From assembly GCA_020629515.1 (NCBI GenBank), contig JAHDDE010000018.1:1-55641 (forward strand): a stretch of 55,641 nt of DNA, read 5' to 3'. Positions within the stretch are counted from its first letter, which is position 1; each line of letters opens with the position of its first letter. Below, one piece after another: positions 1-8,039 of this stretch. The translations under genes and the position numbers were made by a program. The stretch is from Saprospiraceae bacterium. Its GTDB lineage: Bacteria > Bacteroidota > Bacteroidia > Chitinophagales > Saprospiraceae. Below the pieces are notes generated by a model. The model was not told the origin of the DNA and searched no databases. It saw only the letters and a list, made by a program, of their open reading frames with translations.

Positions 1-33
1 TTTGACTTATGTGGATCATAGTTTACTATTTTA

Positions 34-55
34 CTGTATTAGTATATTAATACAG
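34..55. repeat. small inverted repeat
   Basis: Arms CTGTATTA (34-41) and TAATACAG (48-55) are perfectly complementary around a 6-base loop. No T-run follows on either strand. It lies in gene-free DNA at the window edge, and its role is unknown. Confidence 0.3.
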
Positions 56-316
56 CAATATTATAAATTTAAATTGAATGATACAAGCGGAGTGAAGTAA
101 TCGGAGTTGATATCAGTAAATTACTTAAAATGAAAATCCAATGAATAAATAATAATATTTGTTATCGGAGATTTCTCACGATGACGGGAAGCCCAATGCC
201 AGCCAATACGTAGATATCCGGGACTGGCTTACATGGATTAAACGATGGCAACAATGAGATGAAGATGAACGTATCACTGATTAGTAATATCATTTGTGAA
301 TACAAAAAATAAAATA

Positions 317-514
317 TTCCCTTATAACGAAGTCAACACAAGAGACAAAACAAGCTTAGATATCTTCTGACTAAAGGACAAGAGTTTAACTGATTTAGAT
401 AATCTACCAGACCCAGATATTTTAGCAAACGAAATAATAGAAAATATAGAATCAGGCTTGGCAAGTTTTAGGGAAATAATGGAAATAATGGAAATAATAA
501 ATTCAAATGAATAG
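317..514 (+). pseudogene. 3' remnant of type I restriction-modification methylase subunit (hsdM)
   Basis: Read on the plus strand in the frame ending at TAG 512-514, this stretch encodes a peptide with the landmarks LKDKSL, DNLPDPDILANEI and ESGLASFREI. From family knowledge these resemble the C-terminus of one group of N6-adenine methylase (HsdM) subunits. An in-frame TGA at 368-370 sits where such proteins usually have Trp (DI-[FS]-W-LKD), so one G-to-A change probably made the stop. Upstream, the frame meets another stop at 278-280 and nothing of the methylase core remains. No hsdS or hsdR is nearby. I read this as the scar of a lost restriction island. The family match comes from memory of the motif, not a search. 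The rest of 1-523 shows no intact gene. Confidence 0.55.
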
Positions 515-523
515 GTCACAACA

Positions 524-1765
524 CTACTCCAAGATATCAGACATAACTAATAATTCTTGAGATAATATATCTGTCCATTGCATATCCTCTGTATTCGGTA
601 TAGCATACTGAGCCGGTGTATCCCAATCATAGTCTAATATATTTTGCCAACCTACATGTACTTTGGTCCACAGCAATGGACCATTGTAAATGGCATTATT
701 TACTCCATCATATAGGTAGTGATAACTATCAGTTTTTTGATAGATGTCTCGATCGATCGCATTTCTGATTTTGCCCCATAATTTGACATCCGCAAATTCT
801 TTAGCTGCCATCATACCTGTCATTGTGGCTAATGGCGATGGACCAGCCTCTGGATCTTCTTTTACATAGGCATATGGACCAATGGTTTTAGTAAAATAAT
901 TTTTCCATACTGGATACAAACTGTCATTATAGGTAGGCTCAAAAGGCCGAAGAAAAGCCATGGTCCAAGCATTAGTATATCCAGACAGCATAGGATTGCA
1001 AAAGCCCACATCCGATTGATACATCTTTAGATAAAAACCATAATCCTTATCAGTCATTTTATTCTTAATAAAATCAATAGTCCATCGTGCTTCGACATCC
1101 GCATAACTAGTGCCATAAAGCTTGTCATATATCTTCAAGCTTAATAAGCTAATTGAATTACATTGAGCGAAATAACGTCCAGGTTCGCAATCAGCACCTT
1201 CATGTTTTCCCTCAATATGATGTAGTCTCATCTCTGCTACTATCTTGTTAGTGAGCCAAGTATACTCCTGACTATAGGTCTCTCTACCTGAAATCAATTG
1301 ATACAGTCCATACATAAGATTGAGATGACCTTTATACATGATATTACCTATGGATATCGGATCATCTCCCATCCCATACTCCGTCCAGTCTCCCCAAACT
1401 TTTTTAGACTTCATCTTATCTATCATATGAGATAGACAATGCTTAGCTCGATCTGCATATTCTGGACTTATCATCGCTACAGATGGCATTGCATAAGCGC
1501 CAAAAGCTATACCATATCTCCATAAAGGTTGATCTTCTACGTCCCAGCCTTTGAATTCATCACCCGTGAAACTCATATGCTCATACTGCTGATATACAAA
1601 ATTAAACTGGCCTATTTCATCCTTTTGTAGTTGACGTTCTCCTACTGGCTTAAAATATTCTTGAGCAGGAGCATTACCCCATGGCCATTGCCATATAAAG
1701 AGTGATAGTAATCCTATGAATAGTATAGCTATAGTAATTAAGATGTATTTCTTCATTTGTGCCAT
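524..1765 (-). CDS. linalool dehydratase/isomerase-like protein, membrane-anchored or exported
   Basis: A 413-residue protein with an N-terminal hydrophobic segment (about residues 6-28) that could be a signal anchor or signal peptide. The rest looks like an alpha/alpha-barrel. The telling motif is CEPGRYFAQCN, with Cys193 and Cys202 nine residues apart. The catalytic pair Cys171/Cys180 of Castellaniella linalool dehydratase/isomerase (Ldi) has the same spacing. A KGH motif (His147) lies about 46 residues before the first Cys, close to the spacing of the Ldi active-site His. The Ldi family hydrates or isomerises terpene alcohols in the periplasm, but most homologues are uncharacterised, so the substrate is open. 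ATG at 1765 is used; Met4 (1756) is an alternative start. No terpene genes are nearby. The gene is divergent from the glycosylase gene across 83 bases. Confidence 0.6.
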   Translation of the reverse strand: MAQMKKYILITIAILFIGLLSLFIWQWPWGNAPAQEYFKPVGERQLQKDEIGQFNFVYQQYEHMSFTGDEFKGWDVEDQPLWRYGIAFGAYAMPSVAMISPEYADRAKHCLSHMIDKMKSKKVWGDWTEYGMGDDPISIGNIMYKGHLNLMYGLYQLISGRETYSQEYTWLTNKIVAEMRLHHIEGKHEGADCEPGRYFAQCNSISLLSLKIYDKLYGTSYADVEARWTIDFIKNKMTDKDYGFYLKMYQSDVGFCNPMLSGYTNAWTMAFLRPFEPTYNDSLYPVWKNYFTKTIGPYAYVKEDPEAGPSPLATMTGMMAAKEFADVKLWGKIRNAIDRDIYQKTDSYHYLYDGVNNAIYNGPLLWTKVHVGWQNILDYDWDTPAQYAIPNTEDMQWTDILSQELLVMSDILE

Positions 1766-1848
1766 GACGATTGATCGCTTATTATAAAGCTCACTTTAAA
1801 TGTAAATTCAGTATGTCAGTAACAAAATAAGGTTTTAATTTACAAGCT

Positions 1849-2424
1849 ATGCAAAGTTTGTTATCTAACATCGCCCGATGTACTCTGTGCGCTCCTCACT
1901 TAAATCATGACCCACGACCTATCATATCAGTACATAGGGACAGTAAAATGATCATTATTGGCCAGGCACCTGGATCCGTAGTTCACCGCACAGGTATCCC
2001 ATGGGATGATAAAAGTGGTGATAATCTGAGAAAATGGATGAATGTAGATAAAGCCACTTTTTACGACAATCATAAAGTAAGCATTATACCGATGGGTTTT
2101 TGCTATCCTGGTAAAGGAAAATCTGGCGATCTTCCACCTCGAAAAGAATGTGCACCTAAATGGCATCAATCACTTTTATCAGAATTGAATAATGTAGAAC
2201 TCATATTGCTAATTGGTCAATATGCTCAGGGCTATTACCTTAAAGGTCAAAAAATGAAAACACTCACCGAAACTGTCAGGAACTATCAAAATTACTTACC
2301 TCAATTTTTTGTACTACCGCATCCTTCGCCAAGAAATAATATATGGATGAAAAAAAATGAATGGTTCTCAAAAGAAGTTTTGCCCCATCTAAAGGAGTTA
2401 GTACGCCAAACTCTTAATCCATAA
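1849..2424 (+). CDS. uracil-DNA glycosylase family protein
   Basis: A 191-residue cytoplasmic protein of the uracil-DNA glycosylase superfamily. Visible motifs are an N-terminal CTLC (Cys11, Cys14), the water-activating-loop-type motif GQAPG (38-42), the strongly conserved block around PMGFCYPGKG (81-90), LIGQYAQ (121-127) and the DNA-intercalating-loop type HPSPRNN (158-164). This matches the short single-domain UDG-like family found in many bacteria, not classical Ung, which has GQDPYH. Its likely role is removal of damaged bases or an uncharacterised base-handling reaction. The stop is one base before the next start, so it is probably co-transcribed with the cyclase gene. Confidence 0.8.
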   Translation: MQSLLSNIARCTLCAPHLNHDPRPIISVHRDSKMIIIGQAPGSVVHRTGIPWDDKSGDNLRKWMNVDKATFYDNHKVSIIPMGFCYPGKGKSGDLPPRKECAPKWHQSLLSELNNVELILLIGQYAQGYYLKGQKMKTLTETVRNYQNYLPQFFVLPHPSPRNNIWMKKNEWFSKEVLPHLKELVRQTLNP

Positions 2425-2425
2425 T

Positions 2426-3118
2426 ATGGCAAAAATCATTGACCTCAGCCAAATGATTTATGTTGGCATGCCCGTATACAAAAAACTTCCACAATACAAT
2501 ATGAAAGTCCACCTAAATCACGAAGATTGGCAAGACAAGCCTAACTCAGGGACTGCGACGCCAAGTGTCCACCAGATCACGATGAGTGAGCATACTGGCA
2601 CACATGTGGATGCCATCAATCATATGGGTATATCATATGCAAAACAGTCTATCGATACGATGCCACTTACCAAGTTTTATACCGACGGTATTTGTCTTGA
2701 TTTTAGAAATAAAGGCTTAAAAGAATTAATCACATCAAGTGAAATAATTGCGGAGTTAGCACGTAACAACTTAGTAATACATGAAAATGATACAGTTTTA
2801 ATATGTACCGATCATTATATCAATCACTACGACACACAACAATGGCCTAATGGACCAGGACTTACTGCAGAGGCAGCAGAATGGTTAGGACTTCAAAAGA
2901 TTGCCGCTTTTGGTGTGGAGACCATGTCTCCAGGTGTGTCTGGAGTCTCCAATAGACAGGTTCATGAAATTTGTGGTGCACTAAATTTCACTCATTACGA
3001 AAATTTGATTAATCTCAATCAACTTTTGGGTGTAGGCCGATTTAAGTTTATTGGACTGCCACTAAAAATAAAGGGTGGAACGGGATCACCAGTTCGAGCG
3101 GTCGCCATCATAGAATAA
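2426..3118 (+). CDS. cyclase family protein (kynurenine formamidase-like metal hydrolase)
   Basis: A 230-residue protein with the metal-binding signature of the cyclase/kynurenine formamidase family, H-x3-H-x-D-x3-H, at His56, His60, Asp62 and His66 (HTGTHVDAINH). Family members hydrolyse N-formylkynurenine or related amides and esters using zinc or manganese. The remaining length and the C-terminal GLPLKIKGGTGSPVRAVA block are typical. There is no signal peptide, so it should be cytoplasmic. It follows the glycosylase gene with a one-base gap and precedes the membrane protein by 14 bases. No tryptophan catabolic genes are nearby, so the formamidase substrate is not established. Confidence 0.8.
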   Translation: MAKIIDLSQMIYVGMPVYKKLPQYNMKVHLNHEDWQDKPNSGTATPSVHQITMSEHTGTHVDAINHMGISYAKQSIDTMPLTKFYTDGICLDFRNKGLKELITSSEIIAELARNNLVIHENDTVLICTDHYINHYDTQQWPNGPGLTAEAAEWLGLQKIAAFGVETMSPGVSGVSNRQVHEICGALNFTHYENLINLNQLLGVGRFKFIGLPLKIKGGTGSPVRAVAIIE

Positions 3119-3132
3119 TCATATATAGTACC

Positions 3133-3699
3133 ATGAAATTGAAATTTCTGTTATATAGTTTCTTATTGATAATAGGTCGAGGATGCGACTTTTATTCAAC
3201 CAGTTTATGGTATTTTCAGGATGGTGGACATTTATATGAGACCAACCCCATAAGTTCAATATTAGGAATGGGTTGGACCGCACTTGTTGCGGTCAATGTC
3301 ATCGTCATAGCTTTTGTATTATATGGCTATTACTACTATACCTATAAATATCAAATAAAATACTACTCTAATCCTCCAAAGCAACTAACGTCCTATGTTA
3401 GCGATATTTATTACGGAGTTCCTGATAAATTCTATCAAATTCTTTTTCGGGTTCCTAAAAATCGAAAAGTAGCAATAAGTCATTTTGGGTATATAGCGAT
3501 TAGACTTTTGATAATCAGTAGCTTTATAGCGACTCTACATAATCTTGGTCAATTTTATAATTTCCCTTTATATCTACATTTCAAATCACTTATTGGAAGC
3601 CCTATTATATTCTATTATTCATGTTTGGGTGTCGGGGGTTTTATGATCACTTATTACTTATGGTCTAAAGAACATCTATTTGTAAAATCCCAAACCTGA
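3133..3699 (+). CDS. unknown multi-pass membrane protein
   Basis: I do not recognise the family. The 188-residue protein has about four membrane segments: residues 3-18, 52-72, about 122-142 and about 160-180. The first extramembrane part contains RGCDFYSTSLWYF and YETNPISS, with Asp, Tyr and Asn-Pro residues that look conserved in character. A basic loop rich in Tyr and Lys separates TM2 and TM3. The C-terminus is Lys-rich. It sits in tandem with the cyclase and flavoprotein genes, with gaps of 14 and 36 bases. Confidence 0.6.
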   Translation: MKLKFLLYSFLLIIGRGCDFYSTSLWYFQDGGHLYETNPISSILGMGWTALVAVNVIVIAFVLYGYYYYTYKYQIKYYSNPPKQLTSYVSDIYYGVPDKFYQILFRVPKNRKVAISHFGYIAIRLLIISSFIATLHNLGQFYNFPLYLHFKSLIGSPIIFYYSCLGVGGFMITYYLWSKEHLFVKSQT

Positions 3700-3735
3700 A
3701 TTGAACATTTAATTAAAAAGTCATAATTAACAAAC

Positions 3736-5145
3736 ATGCTTGAAGCCGATTATTTAGTTGTAGGAAGTGGTGCCATGGGTATGGCGTTTGTCGATATACT
3801 GGTGACCGAATCCAATGCCAGTGTTATAATGGTGGATCGGTATCACAAGCCCGGTGGACACTGGAATAAGGCATATCCTTTTGTCACATTGCATCAACCA
3901 AGCCAATTTTATGGAGTAAGTTCGAGAGAATTAAGTAATGGGAATAAAGACACTATTGGCTGGAACAAGGGATTATATGAATTAGCTACTGGAGATGAAA
4001 TATTAGCCTATTATGATGCTGTGATGAGAGAACAATTCATACCCTCGGGTCAAGTACAATACTTCCCTATGTGCGAATACTTAGGTAATGGGCAGTTTCA
4101 ATCTAAACTTACAGGAGAAATACAACAAGTTAAGGTCAATAAAAAAATAGTGAATTGTACCTTTTTGAATACAGAAGTCCCTTCAACACATACACCCAAC
4201 TTTACTATTAATGAAAATGTCAACTTTATAGCGATTAATGATCTGCCCAACATACAAGAATCACCAGATCAGTATGTGATTATAGGTGGTGGAAAAACGG
4301 GCATTGATGCCTGCCTCTGGCTACTATCTAATAAAGTTCCTTCTGATAGAATTACTTGGGTGGTGTCTCGTGATGCTTGGTTACTTGATAGACAAAAGAC
4401 CCAACCGACAGAAGAATTCTTTGAAGACACCATAGGTAATCAAGCTAATCAGTTTGAATGTGTAGCACAGTCAAGCTCTATAGATGACTTGTTCGAAAGG
4501 TTAGAATCTAAAGGTGTATTGGTAAGGATTGACAAATCCATTCAACCAAAGATGTTTCATGGTGCCACTATATCCATGGAAGAGTTAAAGCATATGAGAT
4601 CTATTCATCATGTTATTCGTAGAGGTCGAATTAAATCATTGAACCCATCAGAAATTACATTCTTAGACGGATCTACCATTTCGACTTCTGCCAATGCTGT
4701 GTACATAGATTGTTCTGCAACACCAATTAAAGCGTCACATCAAGATATACCCGTCTTTACTGAAGGAATAATTACTCCGCAGACCGTAAGATCCTATCAA
4801 CCGGTGTTTAGTGCGGCATTTATAGCGCATATAGAATTAACCCGTGAATCGGATCAAGAAAAAAATAATTTATGTTCTGTTGTTCCTTTACCTAATCATG
4901 ACACCGATTGGATTAGAATGCTGGGCACTTTAATGATGAATCAATTTAATTGGTCCCAGCACAAAGATTTAAGGCAATGGCTACGAGGTAATCGATTAGA
5001 TGGTTTCAGCCAAATGGTAAAAAACGTGGCTCCAGATGATCTCAAAAAAAATGAAATTCTCAAGAGAATGAGAGACAATGCTATGCCAGCTATGCTTAAA
5101 ATTCAAAGCTACATGTCAGAAATCAGCGAGAAAAATGACATTTAA
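3736..5145 (+). CDS. FAD/NAD(P)-binding oxidoreductase (flavin monooxygenase-like)
   Basis: A 469-residue soluble flavoprotein. The N-terminal dinucleotide fold has GSGAMG (10-15) followed by an acidic or polar strand end (VDRYHKPGGHW). A second Rossmann motif, IIGGGKTGIDA, starts near residue 181 and would bind NAD(P)H. This two-nucleotide layout fits flavin-containing monooxygenases and related reductases. The usual FMO fingerprint FxGxxxHxxx(Y/F) is not seen, so the reaction is unknown. It is the last gene of the plus-strand group beginning at the glycosylase gene and is convergent with the transporter gene. Confidence 0.7.
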   Translation: MLEADYLVVGSGAMGMAFVDILVTESNASVIMVDRYHKPGGHWNKAYPFVTLHQPSQFYGVSSRELSNGNKDTIGWNKGLYELATGDEILAYYDAVMREQFIPSGQVQYFPMCEYLGNGQFQSKLTGEIQQVKVNKKIVNCTFLNTEVPSTHTPNFTINENVNFIAINDLPNIQESPDQYVIIGGGKTGIDACLWLLSNKVPSDRITWVVSRDAWLLDRQKTQPTEEFFEDTIGNQANQFECVAQSSSIDDLFERLESKGVLVRIDKSIQPKMFHGATISMEELKHMRSIHHVIRRGRIKSLNPSEITFLDGSTISTSANAVYIDCSATPIKASHQDIPVFTEGIITPQTVRSYQPVFSAAFIAHIELTRESDQEKNNLCSVVPLPNHDTDWIRMLGTLMMNQFNWSQHKDLRQWLRGNRLDGFSQMVKNVAPDDLKKNEILKRMRDNAMPAMLKIQSYMSEISEKNDI

Positions 5146-5212
5146 TGTGACTCTCAATATTTATGAAAAATAGATAAAGTCATGAAAATTTTCTTGCAAC
5201 CTCATACTATAA

Positions 5213-6115
5213 TCAACGAGTAGGAATAGTGTTCTTCCAATAATGCGCTAAACTCAGCCCTGCTACAATATGCCATATACCCCAGGCTGCAGCGACAATT
5301 GCCATTCCTCCGAGTCCGTCAAACTCATTGAATATGATAATGAGTCCTAATCCTGAATTTTGGATACCTACTTCCAAGGTAACTGCACGCTTATCGTATC
5401 GAGACAGTCCAAATAAGCTTGCGATAGAATATCCCGTAATTAGGCTTAAAGTATTATGAATAATTACTATGCTAAAGAAGATATAATAGTAATCCAAAAA
5501 GTAATCCCAATTAGTCGCTGTGGCAATCACAACGAATACCAAAAAGAATATGATTGATGCATTTTGCATGATCTTCCTAAGCTTACTTGTAAGCTTAGGA
5601 TATTGATGAGCGAACCATAGACCTACTATGGTTGGCAATATCAATAATGTTATGATAATGACAAGCATATCATAAAAGCTCAGCGAAAAACTTTTGAGAG
5701 AATCGGTTTGCGCAATATATAATCCAGCCCAAAATGTCATATTTAGTGGGGTCATAAATGTTGCAGCAGCAGTGGATATTGCACTCATAGATACAGATAG
5801 AGCCGCATTGCCATTGGCATACTGTGTCAAAAAATTACTAAAATTCCCCCCTGGACAACTCGCAACTAATATCATACCCATCACAATACTCGGAGCAGGT
5901 TGTAGCACTAACGCTAATAAATATGTCAATGCTGGAAAAATAAAAAACTGTGCCCCCAATCCTATCATTGCCGCTTTGGGCTTTTGCAGTACGGCAGAGA
6001 AATCGCTAAGCTTTATATTAAGAGCAACTCCAAAAACTATAAATCCCAAAATGACATTGAGCAATTGTAGGCTTTGTGGACTAAAGTTAAGTTTGACTAA
6101 GTCTATCTCTTCCAT
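5213..6115 (-). CDS. bile acid:sodium symporter (BASS) family transporter
   Basis: A 300-residue membrane protein with about nine hydrophobic segments. The family landmarks are ASCPGGNFSNFLTQYANGNAALSVSMSAIST (first crossover region with Gly-Gly-Asn) and LEVGIQNSGLGLII (second crossover with Glu and Gln-Asn), which bind sodium in BASS proteins. Members import bile acids, pantoate, pyruvate or other organic anions with sodium. The substrate cannot be read from sequence. It is convergent with the flavoprotein and is followed upstream, 23 bases away on the same strand, by the PLP enzyme gene, so the two may share a transcript. Confidence 0.85.
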   Translation of the reverse strand: MEEIDLVKLNFSPQSLQLLNVILGFIVFGVALNIKLSDFSAVLQKPKAAMIGLGAQFFIFPALTYLLALVLQPAPSIVMGMILVASCPGGNFSNFLTQYANGNAALSVSMSAISTAAATFMTPLNMTFWAGLYIAQTDSLKSFSLSFYDMLVIIITLLILPTIVGLWFAHQYPKLTSKLRKIMQNASIIFFLVFVVIATATNWDYFLDYYYIFFSIVIIHNTLSLITGYSIASLFGLSRYDKRAVTLEVGIQNSGLGLIIIFNEFDGLGGMAIVAAAWGIWHIVAGLSLAHYWKNTIPTR

Positions 6116-6138
6116 TCTCTATTTAATGATATCCCCTA

Positions 6139-7401
6139 CTATGCTAAGGCCAGCTCTTTTAAAGCTTGGACAAAAATGTCTAATTCTTTAGTTGAAGTGT
6201 AGACATTTGGAGTTATGCGACACCCCTTCACCCCTGCTCCATCTATAGCCACAGTCCAAATATTATATTTTTTCATCAAGGTATCCGCCATTTCTTTAGG
6301 CGATATCCTATCTATACCGACGTTAGCAATACCACAAGATTTATAACTTTCTATAGGTGTATTAACAGTTATGCCTTCTACGTCTCTCACTTTAGATACC
6401 CAATAATTTTTCAAATAGCCTAACCTCGATTCTTTCCTTTGCGGACCAATAAGTTTATAATAATCGACAGCATCCAAAATAGCCAAATCAGTGGCGCAAG
6501 GATGAGTCCCCGTATGATTTAGTTTTTTGATGTCATTCTCATCTTTTCCCCATTCAGCAAACATAGGCCACAAATTTTTCACTTTATCTTTTTTGACATA
6601 AAGAAATCCTGCACCTAAAGGCACACTCATCCATTTATGCAGACTTGTGCCATAATAATCACATCCTAACTCTTTTAAATCCACCTGTATATGACCAATA
6701 CAATGAGCTCCATCAACTAAGACATCTACGCCATGCCTATGTGCCATATCACATATCTTTTTGACAGGAAGAATATGGCCTGTAATATTGATCATATGGC
6801 ATACCATAAGCAACTTAGTTTTTTGAGTTATGGCATTCTCATATAGCTCCACGATCTCTCCGTCAGACCGAGGATGATTGGGTATTGAAATGAGGCGATT
6901 GATCATCCCATAACGCTTAGACATTAGGTTAAACTGATTAAGCATCGCACCATAATCCTGTTTAGCCATAACCGCCTCGTCATCTTTTTCCCATGAATAT
7001 CCACTGATGATAGTATCTAATGATTCTGTAGTATTGCGAGTAATGATCAACTCATCTTTATCACAATTCACTATATGAGCAAGTGCTTCTGCAGATCTAT
7101 CCTTGTTATCCCATTGTACTGTTCTCATGTACCGAGAACCCTCTCTGTTTACATTCCTTATATGATCAATATACTTTTCTAATGTAGGCTGAGGAATAAA
7201 ACAATAGTACCCATTCTCAAGATTGATATACTCCTGCTTTAAAATATAATCACTTCTGATTCTCTGCCAGAAGTCCTCATTCTGTGCTAATGAGGGACCA
7301 TCCAAATGCTCAACTGAATGAAAAATAGACTCTAACTCTTTCATTCCAGTGAGTCCTGACAGACCGATTATACCAGCTTTAATAAAGGCTCTTTTATTCA
7401 T
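6139..7401 (-). CDS. aminotransferase class V-fold PLP enzyme (isopenicillin N epimerase-like)
   Basis: A 420-residue fold-type I PLP enzyme. The cofactor Lys is Lys256 in GTSLHKWMSVPLGAGF, and the Asp-Gly-Ala-His block (VDGAHCIGH), 28 to 32 residues earlier, stacks on the cofactor. The arrangement resembles isopenicillin N epimerase/cysteine desulfurase-like proteins. The N-terminus (MNKRAFIKAGIIGLSG) looks like a Tat-type or plain export signal, as in many Bacteroidota homologues, so it may be periplasmic. The reaction is unknown. It is the first gene of a probable two-gene unit with the BASS transporter and is divergent from the small lipoprotein gene. Confidence 0.8.
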   Translation of the reverse strand: MNKRAFIKAGIIGLSGLTGMKELESIFHSVEHLDGPSLAQNEDFWQRIRSDYILKQEYINLENGYYCFIPQPTLEKYIDHIRNVNREGSRYMRTVQWDNKDRSAEALAHIVNCDKDELIITRNTTESLDTIISGYSWEKDDEAVMAKQDYGAMLNQFNLMSKRYGMINRLISIPNHPRSDGEIVELYENAITQKTKLLMVCHMINITGHILPVKKICDMAHRHGVDVLVDGAHCIGHIQVDLKELGCDYYGTSLHKWMSVPLGAGFLYVKKDKVKNLWPMFAEWGKDENDIKKLNHTGTHPCATDLAILDAVDYYKLIGPQRKESRLGYLKNYWVSKVRDVEGITVNTPIESYKSCGIANVGIDRISPKEMADTLMKKYNIWTVAIDGAGVKGCRITPNVYTSTKELDIFVQALKELALA

Positions 7402-7457
7402 ACTTCAAAAGATAAGCATCTGAATTCAATATTCACAAAAGTCAATACTAAAACGTT

Positions 7458-8039
7458 ATGATAAAAAGGGCTCAAATGAATCAAATAAGATTTTATCTGA
7501 TATTCCTTCTCATTTGGATGTTTAGCTGCAGCGAGGATGCCAACGTAACTATGTCAGAAGATGGCATTGTAAATGTGGTTAGAGTAGAAATCAATTATTA
7601 TAACAAGAATGGGCAAGGCGTGATAGGCAAATATGTTTTTGATCGATCGACTATCAATAGTAAAATCTCCTTAGACACATTGGCTACGACATTACCCGTT
7701 TGGAGTGATTTAGAAGCGTCGGTAAAATTATATACTCAAGAAGGAAATGAGTTAAATGAGATCACAGAAGAGATAAGAAGATATTCAAATGACTATTATA
7801 TCAATATAAATTCTAAGGAAGCAGAGATTAAATATTTACCGATTGATAAAGATTGGAACGGACACCTGCTTGGATTAGAATGGGATGTCTTCACATCTGG
7901 ATCAAGCGAAGGCTCTGTTAATTTTAAATTGTTAAAGATCGAGGATAAAGAATTATTCTCAAACCCTACTGTACTCGACAGCCAATCTATTAATCAAACC
8001 TTATTAGACATCAATTTCTCTGGTCGAGTGGGTTCTTAA
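7458..8039 (+). CDS. unknown probable lipoprotein
   Basis: I do not recognise the family. The 193-residue protein begins with a hydrophobic signal ending in FSC, a plausible lipobox Cys, followed by SEDANV. The rest is beta-rich and polar, with regularly spaced Tyr, Asp and Asn, suggesting a small beta-sandwich exported to the cell surface or periplasm. Met7 (7476) is an alternative start. Its stop codon overlaps the stop of the convergent S9 peptidase gene by four bases. Confidence 0.6.
   Translation: MIKRAQMNQIRFYLIFLLIWMFSCSEDANVTMSEDGIVNVVRVEINYYNKNGQGVIGKYVFDRSTINSKISLDTLATTLPVWSDLEASVKLYTQEGNELNEITEEIRRYSNDYYININSKEAEIKYLPIDKDWNGHLLGLEWDVFTSGSSEGSVNFKLLKIEDKELFSNPTVLDSQSINQTLLDINFSGRVGS

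Noticed and set aside
159-257. Short plus-strand reading ending in DWLTWIKRWQQ as a possible small protein
   Set aside because: No ATG start, 32 codons, no family recognised; it looks like another gene fragment or chance.
368-370. In-frame TGA in the hsdM-like stretch as a possible selenocysteine or recoded codon
   Set aside because: No SECIS-like hairpin was seen after it, and the frame upstream is also broken, so simple decay explains it.
322-519. Minus-strand 65-codon open frame over the hsdM remnant
   Set aside because: It is the antisense of the remnant; its Ile/Ser-rich repeat simply mirrors the plus-strand GGAAATAAT repeats.
1-523. A tRNA, attachment site or insertion sequence explaining the restriction remnant
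   Set aside because: No tRNA-like cloverleaf, direct repeat or transposase was found in the region.
5694-6191. Plus-strand open frame of 165 codons opposite the BASS transporter and PLP gene ends
   Set aside because: It lies antisense across two well-supported genes, and its sequence has no recognisable family or signal.
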